From: Gammaproteobacteria bacterium
Lineage (GTDB): Bacteria; Pseudomonadota; Gammaproteobacteria; BMS3Bbin11
Direction: 5' to 3'
NCBI GenBank assembly: GCA_030617565.1
Contig: JAUWVE010000069.1
Span: forward strand, 1 to 7,906
Length of the DNA stretch: 7,906 nucleotides
Shown: positions 1-4,831 of the stretch, in pieces
Layout: each line of letters opens with the position of its first letter
Position numbering within the stretch: the stretch's first letter is position 1
The notes under the pieces: generated by a model
Databases searched by the model: none
What the model was told of the DNA's origin: nothing
What the model saw: the letters and a program-made list of their open reading frames with translations, nothing else
Program-made: the position numbers and the translations under genes

Positions 1-378
1 AAATTTGCTATCCATCCTGTCGCCGGCCGTATGCCGGGGCACATGAACGTCCTGCTGGCAGAATCAGACATCCCCTATGACCACGTGGTAGAGATGGATG
101 AAATCAATCCTGAATTCAGCACCACCGATGTGGCACTGGTAGTCGGTGCCAACGACGTCACCAACCCGGCCGCCAAAACCGACAAATCCAGCCCGATTTA
201 CGGTATGCCAATACTCGATGTGGAAAAAGCCAAGTACATATTCGTAATCAAGCGCAGCATGCGTCCCGGCTATTCAGGAATTGAGAATTTACTGTATTTC
301 AGGGACAATTGCTCGATGGTATTCGGGGATGCGAAAGAAGTTTGCGAGGCACTCACGGCAGAACTGAAAAATAGTTAG
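1..378 (+). CDS. pntB: NAD(P) transhydrogenase subunit beta, C-terminal part (5' end outside window)
   Basis: Last 125 codons of the beta subunit of the proton-translocating membrane transhydrogenase. The enzyme uses the proton-motive force to drive hydride transfer from NADH to NADP+, supplying NADPH. The frame is open from base 1 to a TAG at 376-378. The visible part is domain III, the soluble NADP(H)-binding domain. Seen directly: VAGRMPGHMNVLLAE at residues 7-21 of the fragment, GANDVTNPAA at 49-58 (the Asp at 52 matches the conserved NADP-site aspartate of the family), GMPIL at 68-72, and KRSMRPGYSGIEN at 84-96. All are typical PntB signatures. The membrane domain lies upstream, outside the window. 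pntA would be expected further upstream. The gene converges on gmd across a repeat-filled gap. Identification is secure; only the start is missing. Confidence 0.96.
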   Translation, partial: KFAIHPVAGRMPGHMNVLLAESDIPYDHVVEMDEINPEFSTTDVALVVGANDVTNPAAKTDKSSPIYGMPILDVEKAKYIFVIKRSMRPGYSGIENLLYFRDNCSMVFGDAKEVCEALTAELKNS

Positions 379-383
379 TAAAT

Positions 384-493
384 AGTTCCAAGTCAAAAGT
401 TCCAAGATCCAAGAAAAAAACCTGGAAAATTTAACTTGGATGTAATTCTGTTTTGGGTTTAACTTGGATCTATCGACTTGGAACTTGGAACTT
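384..493. repeat. CCAAG/CTTGG inverted-repeat cluster between convergent pntB and gmd
   Basis: The gap between the two stop codons is almost entirely repeat. The arms 385-413 and 463-491 are inverted copies that match at about 22 of 29 positions, with 9-bp perfect blocks at each end. A 12-bp direct repeat, tttaacttggat, occurs at 430-441 and 458-469. CCAAG or its complement occurs seven times in about 100 bp (388, 402, 409, 435, 463, 477 and 484). A transcript from either side could fold into a long hairpin, so the block may act as a bidirectional terminator. The internal direct repeats are more than a simple terminator needs. The repeats are seen in the sequence; the terminator role is inferred. 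Confidence 0.75.
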
Positions 494-499
494 CTTTAC

Positions 500-1630
500 C
501 TATTCGTGTCGGTCAAAAGTCTTGAACCCGCTGGACTGGACCAATTTATCTCGTTTGGCTTCTTCCAGGTCTGAGCTGACCATCTCGGAGACCATTTCCT
601 CGAAGGATATGCGTGGCTCCCAGCCTAGTTGTTCGCGTGATTTTGTCGGGTCGCCTAACAGTGTTTCAACTTCACAGGGACGGTAGTAGCGGGGATCAAC
701 TCGAACTATGACGGAACCGATTGCAGGACATTCTCCGGGCAGTTCATCCTTGCTGGTGTCCAGTTTTTCAATAATACCGACTTCTTCAACACCATTACCC
801 TGCCAGCGCAGGGTGATGCCCAGTTCTTTTGCCGACAGGTCGACAAACTCTCTGACCGAATGTTGTATGCCGGAGGCAATGGCAAAATCTTCCGGCTTGT
901 CCTGCTGCAGAATCAGCCACTGGGCCTCGACATAGTCTTTTGCATGGCCCCAGTCACGTTTGGCGTCCATGTTGCCGAGATATAAGCAGTCCTGCATGCC
1001 CAGGGTGATTCTTGACAGGGCGCGAGTGATCTTGCGGGTGACAAAGGTTTCACCGCGTACCGGTGATTCGTGGTTGAATAGTATGCCGTTACAGGCAAAC
1101 ATGCCATAGGCTTCACGGTAATTAACGGTGATCCAGTAGGCATAAAGCTTGGCCACCGCATACGGTGAGCGGGGGTAGAAGGGCGTGGTTTCCTTCTGCG
1201 GCGTTTCTGCCACCTTGCCGAACAGTTCTGATGTTGAGGCCTGATAGAAGCGACAGCTTTCCTGTAGACCAAGCATACGGATGGCCTCCAGTACACGCAA
1301 AGGACCCAGTGCATCTGAATTGGCCGTGTATTCCGGTTCCTCAAAGGAGACCGCGACATGGCTTTGTGCCGCCAGGTTATAGACTTCATCAGGCTGTGTC
1401 TGCTGGATGATTCTGACCAGGCTGCTGGAATCTGTCATGTCGCCATAATGCAGGATAAATTTCTGTTCCGCCTCGTGTGGGTCCTGATACAGGTGATCAA
1501 TGCGGTCAGTATTAAACAACGAGGTGCGGCGCTTGATGCCATGAACAATATAGCCTTTGTTCAACAGGAACTCAGCCAGGTAGGCCCCATCCTGGCCGGT
1601 AATCCCTGTTATCAGTGCAGTTTTACTCAT
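500..1630 (-). CDS. gmd: GDP-mannose 4,6-dehydratase
   Basis: Extended short-chain dehydrogenase (376 aa, close to the about 373 aa of the E. coli enzyme). It converts GDP-D-mannose to GDP-4-keto-6-deoxy-D-mannose in the cytosol, the entry step to GDP-fucose, GDP-rhamnose, GDP-perosamine and related sugars for surface glycans. Seen: nucleotide-binding GITGQDG at residues 9-15; STSELFG at 132-138, supplying catalytic Thr133 and Glu135; YAVAK at 157-161, supplying Tyr157 and Lys161; the substrate-side segment FNHESPVRGETFVTRK at 185-200; and VDPRYYRP near 311-318. The start is set at 1628-1630 because the beta strand of the Rossmann fold (MSKTALITG) begins there. An in-frame ATG at 1684 would add 18 residues foreign to the family. 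A TATACT (minus strand, 1650-1655) could be a -10, but its -35 is poor. No fcl, rmd or per partner is adjacent: the gene stands alone, converging on pntB and diverging from nnrS. Confidence 0.96.
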   Translation of the reverse strand: MSKTALITGITGQDGAYLAEFLLNKGYIVHGIKRRTSLFNTDRIDHLYQDPHEAEQKFILHYGDMTDSSSLVRIIQQTQPDEVYNLAAQSHVAVSFEEPEYTANSDALGPLRVLEAIRMLGLQESCRFYQASTSELFGKVAETPQKETTPFYPRSPYAVAKLYAYWITVNYREAYGMFACNGILFNHESPVRGETFVTRKITRALSRITLGMQDCLYLGNMDAKRDWGHAKDYVEAQWLILQQDKPEDFAIASGIQHSVREFVDLSAKELGITLRWQGNGVEEVGIIEKLDTSKDELPGECPAIGSVIVRVDPRYYRPCEVETLLGDPTKSREQLGWEPRISFEEMVSEMVSSDLEEAKRDKLVQSSGFKTFDRHE

Positions 1631-1704
1631 ATCAATATCTTTAATGGTTAGTATAGCAAGTCGATAATCGACCGATTCTAACAAATTCCTCGATTTGATA
1701 CCGC

Positions 1705-1718
1705 ATGATACAGATCAA
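1705..1718. promoter_or_regulatory. Putative FNR/DNR/NNR-family binding site upstream of nnrS
   Basis: The sequence ATGAT-ACAG-ATCAA has the TTGAT-N4-ATCAA architecture of FNR-type regulators with one mismatch (A for T at the first base). Its centre lies between 1711 and 1712. A TATACT at 1740-1745 predicts a start near 1752-1753, which puts the box at about -41.5, the classical class II activation position. nnrS genes are known targets of NO-responsive Crp/Fnr-family regulators (NnrR, DNR), which bind the same kind of site, so position and gene identity agree. It also lies about 80 bp upstream of the divergent gmd. The site is inferred from sequence only, and the regulator is not in the window. 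Confidence 0.7.
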
Positions 1719-1739
1719 TTTATTTTCTGTTTCGATGCG

Positions 1740-1753
1740 TATACTGGCATGCG
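1740..1753 (+). promoter_or_regulatory. Probable -10 element and start region of the nnrS promoter
   Basis: TATACT at 1740-1745 matches the sigma-70 -10 consensus at 5 of 6 positions, and its distance from the FNR-like box fits a class II activated promoter. No good -35 hexamer is needed or seen, because the activator box occupies that place. The predicted leader is about 31 nt and carries a GGAA Shine-Dalgarno-like stretch at 1773-1776, 7 nt before the ATG. Confidence 0.5.
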
Positions 1754-1783
1754 GAATATAAATCAGCAGTATGGAATAATTCT

Positions 1784-2983
1784 ATGTTAATAAATCTTGA
1801 AGACCCGGCTAGAAAACCGGACCCGACAATGCCGCTGCTGCAGCTGGGCTTTCGACCCTTTTTTCTTTTGGCAGGAGTTTCTGCAGCTTTGTTGATCCTG
1901 GTCTGGGGTGTATTGTTTTCCGCAGGGGGTCCTGATGCGGCTTACGGCACCGTTTACTGGCATGGTCATGAAATGGTGTTTGGCTATACTACCGCCGTGA
2001 TCGCAGGGTTTTTATTAACCGCCGTAAAAAACTGGACTGGCAGACAGACAGTAAACGGTGTTTCCCTGTTACTACTTTCTCTGCTGTGGATAGCCGCCCG
2101 TCTGCTGCCATTTTTCCCTGAAACTATTCCTTACTGGATGCTTGCAATTATCGACCTGTCGTTTTTACCCGCTGTTGCGGCAGCCATATTGCCCTTACTT
2201 GTGAAAACAAAGAATCACCGCAACCTGATCTTTGTCGGCATAGTTGCACTGCTTAGCGCTGCAAATATTACCTTTCATCTTGGGGTAGCAGGTGTGCTGG
2301 TCTCTGGCCAGTTTTATGGCCTGTATGCTGGCGTTTATATCATATTGCTATTAATCAGCATCATGGGTGGGCGTGTTATTCCGTTTTTTATTGAGCGCGG
2401 CATAGGCACAGGCTTTACGCGCAAGAGTTATCCCGCTGTCGAAGTGAGTGCTAGCCTGGTGTTACTGTTACTCGGTATCTTACATACAGCAGGCATGACA
2501 GGGATGTTCACCGTTATCGTTGCATTCCTGGCCGCCGTACTGCATCTCATCCGACTATCTGGCTGGTATGCTAAAGGCATATGGAGTGTTCCGCTGCTCT
2601 GGGTGCTGGTGCTGTCCTATGGCTGGATTGTCATTGGCCTTTTTCTGATGGCACTGGCGATGGCGGGCATATTTTCCATTTCACTGGCATTGCATGCACT
2701 GACTATTGGCGGTATCGGTCTGTTGACGATGGGCATGATGGTCAGGGTTTCTATGGGGCACAGTGGAAGAAAGCTGGCAGCACCTGGTTTGCTGCCTGCC
2801 GCTTTTGCGGCACTTAATCTGGCGGTGGTGGTCAGGGTGTTGTTACCTTTGTTGATGCCAGTTGAGAGTTATCCATTGCTGGTGTTGATCTCTTCATTGA
2901 TTTGGGCAGTAGCGTTTGCCATTTTTGTTTTTTGGATGTCGCCGGTTTATTTCTTACCGCGGGCAGATGGTCGACCGGGGTGA
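1784..2983 (+). CDS. nnrS: NnrS family protein (haem-copper membrane protein linked to nitric oxide stress)
   Basis: A very hydrophobic 399-aa inner-membrane protein with about 12 predicted transmembrane segments, the usual size and shape of NnrS. Seen: LGFRPFFLLAG at residues 21-31, WHGHEMVFGY at 59-68, AGFLLTAVKNWTG at 74-86, GGRVIPFF at 195-202, and the late signature HALTIGGIGLLTMGMMVRVSMGHSGR at 304-329, the strongest family marker. Candidate haem/metal histidines are His60, His62, His165, His234, His254, His304 and His326. Family knowledge: NnrS proteins bind haem and copper, are often regulated with NO-metabolism genes, and protect against nitrosative stress. The exact biochemical activity is not settled. 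Here it is a single-gene unit with an FNR/NNR-like box and its own terminator. No nitrite or NO reductase gene is adjacent. The ATG at 1784 is supported by a GGAA 7 nt upstream, and the ATG at 1771 runs straight into a stop. Confidence 0.95.
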   Translation: MLINLEDPARKPDPTMPLLQLGFRPFFLLAGVSAALLILVWGVLFSAGGPDAAYGTVYWHGHEMVFGYTTAVIAGFLLTAVKNWTGRQTVNGVSLLLLSLLWIAARLLPFFPETIPYWMLAIIDLSFLPAVAAAILPLLVKTKNHRNLIFVGIVALLSAANITFHLGVAGVLVSGQFYGLYAGVYIILLLISIMGGRVIPFFIERGIGTGFTRKSYPAVEVSASLVLLLLGILHTAGMTGMFTVIVAFLAAVLHLIRLSGWYAKGIWSVPLLWVLVLSYGWIVIGLFLMALAMAGIFSISLALHALTIGGIGLLTMGMMVRVSMGHSGRKLAAPGLLPAAFAALNLAVVVRVLLPLLMPVESYPLLVLISSLIWAVAFAIFVFWMSPVYFLPRADGRPG

Positions 2984-3019
2984 GGGGTTTTTCCTCATTT
3001 CTATTTTTCTTTTTTATTG
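2981..3019 (+). terminator. Probable intrinsic terminator of nnrS
   Basis: TGAGG at 2981-2985 (overlapping the nnrS stop codon) pairs with CCTCA at 2993-2997 around a 7-nt loop. It is followed by a T-rich run (tttctatttttcttttttatt). The stem is only 5 bp, so strength is uncertain, but position and U-rich tail fit a rho-independent terminator. Confidence 0.5.
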
Positions 3020-3039
3020 CTGTGTACACGCATGACTGA

Positions 3040-3112
3040 GTTTTTCGTCCTTCATGGACGAGTGACTTTTCTTTGCTTGCCCAAATAAAAGTAACCAAAA
3101 GAAAAGGCACCC
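3040..3112 (+). repeat. Left terminal inverted repeat of the composite element
   Basis: Inverted partner of 3816-3888. It starts with GTTTTTCG and contains the hairpin CGTCC-TTCAT-GGACG at 3046-3060. The second half (aaaagtaaccaaaagaaaagg) matches the partner copy closely, with a few substitutions and short indels in the middle. Confidence 0.75.
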
Positions 3113-3116
3113 GCAT

Positions 3117-3493
3117 GCTTGCCCTAAGGGTTCCCTGCGATGCTCAATCGAGCCGGCGGGATGTGAAACTCGTGGTGCGGTGTAACGGGTAAGGTGTACA
3201 TATCAGAGGCCCACAAATGACTCAAGACAAGGCGCAGCTCGCGGTTAATGGTTATTCCCTTAACAAGGGCTGCAACGTAGGGTTGTGTCATTTGTGGGCT
3301 TCCCTACGGGCGCGGTGAGTAGCCATCATCTGCGGCGTTACGTCTCTTGGAAAGGGCATGCCATTCCCGGCGAAACGTGTCTTGCAGCTAATGGCTACTC
3401 ACCGCGCTGATAGGCACATCTTACCCGTTACACCACACTGGCTCAGACAGCACATCCCGAAACCTCCGGCTCAATCTGCGCTTCTCGGCAAGC
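3117..3493. repeat. 377-bp imperfect palindrome with two internal hairpins (possible three-way junction)
   Basis: The outer stem is built from nested perfect blocks: 3117-3123 with 3487-3493 (GCTTGCC); 3150-3156 with 3466-3472 (GAGCCGG); 3157-3165 with 3451-3459 (CGGGATGTG); and 3179-3193 with 3420-3434 (GGTGTAACGGGTAAG, 15 bp). Inside lie two separate hairpins of almost equal size: 3206-3221 with 3287-3302 (core GCCCACAAATGAC, 13 bp perfect) and 3310-3326 with 3391-3407 (17 bp perfect, GCGCGGTGAGTAGCCAT). As RNA or extruded DNA this gives one long stem opening into two arms. It is not a rolling-circle origin or an integron attC by any motif I can see. The pairing is seen directly; the function is unknown. 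Confidence 0.8.
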
Positions 3494-3503
3494 CTGAACG
3501 GGA

Positions 3504-3545
3504 CTTTAAGACCAAGACAAAAACAAAGACCAAAATCAAAAGCAA
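3504..3545. repeat. A-rich period-6 tract, left flank of the REP doublet
   Basis: A degenerate run in which AAA/AAG triplets alternate with ACC/ACA/ATC/AGC, giving a six-base period on the + strand (for example aagaccaagacaaaaacaaa). A similar tract in the opposite orientation lies at 3639-3681. In one frame it reads as alternating Lys-Thr, but that frame has no coding support. Confidence 0.5.
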
Positions 3546-3560
3546 GATCGGAGGCAACAT

Positions 3561-3613
3561 TGTAGGTCCGAATTCATTCGGACAAGATCTTTGCGAATGA
3601 ATTCGCACCTACA
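3561..3613. repeat. Inverted pair of GTAG-headed REP-like palindromes
   Basis: The left unit is GTAG at 3562-3565 followed by the perfect 8-bp stem GTCCGAAT/ATTCGGAC (3566-3583, TC loop). The right unit is its mirror on the minus strand: GTAG (complement of 3609-3612) followed by GTGCGAAT..ATTCGC. The two units are complementary over 3561-3580 and 3594-3613 at 19 of 20 positions, and 13 bases separate them. A GTAG tetranucleotide beside a hairpin is the hallmark of REP sequences mobilised by RAYT (TnpA-REP) enzymes, and paired inverted REPs form BIME-like units. No RAYT gene is in the window. Confidence 0.72.
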
Positions 3614-3638
3614 AAAAAAATCAAATCCATCCTGTTGT

Positions 3639-3681
3639 ACTAGCCTGAGTTTGATCTTTTGACTTTGGTTCTTAGTTTTTG
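3639..3681. repeat. T-rich period-6 tract, right flank of the REP doublet
   Basis: Read on the minus strand this is an A-rich run (gaaccaaagtcaaaagatcaaactcagg) that resembles the left tract at 3504-3545, ending in similar GGAGG/CAGGC-like bases. The two tracts therefore form a loose inverted pair around the REP doublet. The similarity is only approximate, and low complexity makes it easy to overestimate. Confidence 0.4.
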
Positions 3682-3732
3682 ACCTCCAATCCCCTTTTGG
3701 GTTGTCGAGCACTGGAAGGCTGGGCCGGATAA

Positions 3733-3771
3733 GGCGCGGTGCATGTCTGAGCGAAGCGAGTTCACCGTGCC
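3733..3771. repeat. Hairpin within the right part of the composite element
   Basis: GGCGCGGTG at 3733-3741 pairs with CACCGTGCC at 3763-3771 at 8 of 9 positions, around a loop that holds tgagcgaagcgag, itself a near-repeat (GAGCGAAGCGAG). It lies between the REP module and the right terminal repeat. Confidence 0.5.
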
Positions 3772-3815
3772 CGGTTCAGACTGAAGCGCGCAGAGCAGCC
3801 GCAGGCCAACACGAT

Positions 3816-3888
3816 GGGGCGGCTTTTCTTTGGTTCGTTTCTTTTATCCGTATAAAAGAAATGAACTCGCCCATGAAGGGCGAAAAAC
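3816..3888 (-). repeat. Right terminal inverted repeat of the composite element
   Basis: Inverted partner of 3040-3112. On the minus strand it begins GTTTTTCG followed by CGCCC-TTCAT-GGGCG. This is the same hairpin as the left end with one stem pair changed from T-A to C-G, and the loop is identical. It ends about 47 bp from the cysC stop codon. On the minus strand the hairpin is followed by a T-rich stretch, so it could also help end cysC transcription. Confidence 0.72.
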
Positions 3889-3935
3889 AATGATAAAATC
3901 AAGAAATAGAATAAAAAAGGAAACAAGAAAAAGCA

Positions 3936-4568
3936 TCAGCCGTGCCCGGCGCTATTCTCCGATAAGGTCTTGTGAAAAGTCCCAAAAGACTCAAGCTCAG
4001 TAACAATTTTATTTACACATTCTTCAATGCTGTATTTGTCAGTTTCAACCACAATTTCGGCTAGCTCCGGCTCCTCGTAAGGCGAGGATATACCGGTAAA
4101 ATCACTGATTTCACCACGTCGTGCCTTCTTATACATTCCCTTAACATCACGGTCTTCACAGGTTTCCAGCGAACAACGGCAATAGATCTCGATAAATTCA
4201 TCTTTGTCTACCAGTTCCCGCACGCGTCGCCGATCACTGCGGAAGGGTGAGATGAAAGCGGTGATAGCGATAACGCCGGCGTCAATAAAGAGCTTTGACA
4301 TTTCCCCGATGCGGCGGATATTTTCTACCCGATCATCAGCCGAGAAACTGAGATCACCACAGAGACCGTGACGGACATTGTCTCCATCCAGCACAATAGT
4401 GGCACAACTTTCTTCATGCAGGCGGGCTTCCAGTGCATTGGCCAGGGTGGATTTACCCGCACCGGATAGACCGGTAAACCACAGTATAAGGCTACGGTGG
4501 CCATGAAGCTGGTTGCGGTCTTTACGTGTGATGGCAGTATCGTGCCAGACGACATTTTTACTTTTCAT
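3936..4568 (-). CDS. cysC: Adenylylsulfate (APS) kinase
   Basis: A 210-aa cytosolic P-loop kinase that phosphorylates adenosine 5'-phosphosulfate with ATP to make PAPS, used in assimilatory sulfate reduction or as sulfate donor for sulfotransferases. Seen: Walker A GLSGAGKST at residues 33-41; DGDNVRHGL at 61-69, with the conserved substrate-site Asp-Gly-Asp-Asn and Arg66; ENIRRIGE at 82-89; FISPFR at 105-110, with the conserved Ser107; KGMYKKARRGEI at 143-154; and FTGISSPYE at 157-165. Length is typical of stand-alone CysC. It is not fused to a CysN GTPase domain, and no cysD, cysN or cysH is adjacent. The tail after about residue 196 is variable. The ATG at 4566-4568 has a purine-rich AAGAGA about 9 nt upstream. 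The gene is monocistronic within the window, divergent from miaB. Confidence 0.96.
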   Translation of the reverse strand: MKSKNVVWHDTAITRKDRNQLHGHRSLILWFTGLSGAGKSTLANALEARLHEESCATIVLDGDNVRHGLCGDLSFSADDRVENIRRIGEMSKLFIDAGVIAITAFISPFRSDRRRVRELVDKDEFIEIYCRCSLETCEDRDVKGMYKKARRGEISDFTGISSPYEEPELAEIVVETDKYSIEECVNKIVTELESFGTFHKTLSENSAGHG

Positions 4569-4623
4569 TTAGTCATTTCTCTTGAAAAATTTGGGCGGAT
4601 GTTAGCATGAAAAAAACATCAGT

Positions 4624-4629
4624 ATTATA
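4624..4629 (-). promoter_or_regulatory. Candidate -10 element for cysC
   Basis: A perfect TATAAT on the minus strand, about 56 bp upstream of the cysC start, predicting a leader of roughly 50 nt. No convincing -35 lies at 16-18 bp; a CTGACA occurs at only 14 bp. The hexamer overlaps the left arm of the 16-bp inverted repeat, so a factor binding that repeat would interfere with polymerase. Confidence 0.35.
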
Positions 4630-4751
4630 TTTTACGTTTTGCCTGTCAGGTTTTACGGAAAACCAAATGCCAGGAGTTAAGCAAAAGAACACAATTGAAT
4701 GTTTTTCCTTTATTGTTAACCATAGATTGTAAATCGCAAAACGTAAAATAT
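4627..4751. repeat. 125-bp segment bounded by perfect 16-bp inverted repeats
   Basis: ATATTTTACGTTTTGC at 4627-4642 and its exact complement at 4736-4751. If the repeat is read as TTTTACGTTTTGC, both ends are flanked by TA, the target dinucleotide of Tc1/mariner/IS630-type elements, which would fit a very small MITE. A further direct TTTTACG lies at 4651-4657. The segment is AT-rich and has no believable gene (a 71-codon minus-strand frame is unsupported). Alternatives are a paired operator for a regulator acting on cysC and miaB, or a hairpin in a leader RNA. Confidence 0.6.
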
Positions 4752-4831
4752 TTTTTAATAATAAGAAATGACTGGAAATTTCAGGCAAATCCAGTTAGCT
4801 TATCCGTCCGAAACACTATTCCCGCATTTTA

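Larger units (their letters stand above)
3040..3888. repeat. 849-bp composite non-coding element with terminal inverted repeats
   Basis: This fills nearly the whole gap between convergent nnrS and cysC. Its ends, 3040-3112 and 3816-3888, are 73-bp imperfect inverted copies. Both begin GTTTTTCG, then a small hairpin, then T-rich, AAAAG(T/A)AAC and CCAAA(A)GAAAAG blocks, ending near GG/CC-rich ACCC or GCCCC. The inside is modular: a large palindrome (3117-3493), A-rich period-6 tracts, a GTAG-headed REP doublet (3561-3613), and a hairpin (3733-3771). No open frame inside looks like a real protein. The left-end block ACTTTTCTTTGCTTGCC... resembles, from memory, a motif that recurs in many proteobacterial genomes, often mis-annotated as small hypothetical proteins. 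I found no clear target-site duplication at the ends. It looks like a non-autonomous (MITE-like) or otherwise dispersed structural repeat. The structure is seen; mobility is inferred. Confidence 0.72.

Noticed and set aside
1631..1684. Longer gmd with start at 1684
   Set aside because: The extra 18 residues do not belong to the family, and the Rossmann strand starts right at the ATG ending at 1630.
2832..3116. 94-codon minus-strand frame spanning the nnrS 3' end and the left terminal repeat
   Set aside because: Half of it lies antisense to nnrS and the rest is the repeat end; it has no domain and looks like the spurious hypothetical proteins such repeats produce.
3206..3407. Integron attC site or tRNA-like cloverleaf in the palindrome
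   Set aside because: No RYYYAAC/GTTRRRY core pair in the needed geometry, and no tRNA arm lengths, T-loop or CCA consensus.
3358..3600. 80-codon plus-strand frame with alternating Lys-Thr codons
   Set aside because: It runs through the palindrome, the period-6 tract and the REP; the sequence is explained by DNA structure and has no ribosome site or family resemblance.
3040..3888. CRISPR array
   Set aside because: Repeats are inverted and varied in length; there are no regularly spaced direct repeats with unique spacers and no cas genes.
3702..3893. 63-codon plus-strand frame ending in the right terminal repeat
   Set aside because: Its C-terminal third is simply the translated inverted repeat; no domain and no ribosome site.
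4573..4788. 71-codon minus-strand frame upstream of cysC
   Set aside because: AT-rich intergenic sequence covering the 16-bp inverted repeats; the composition is not protein-like and no family is recognised.
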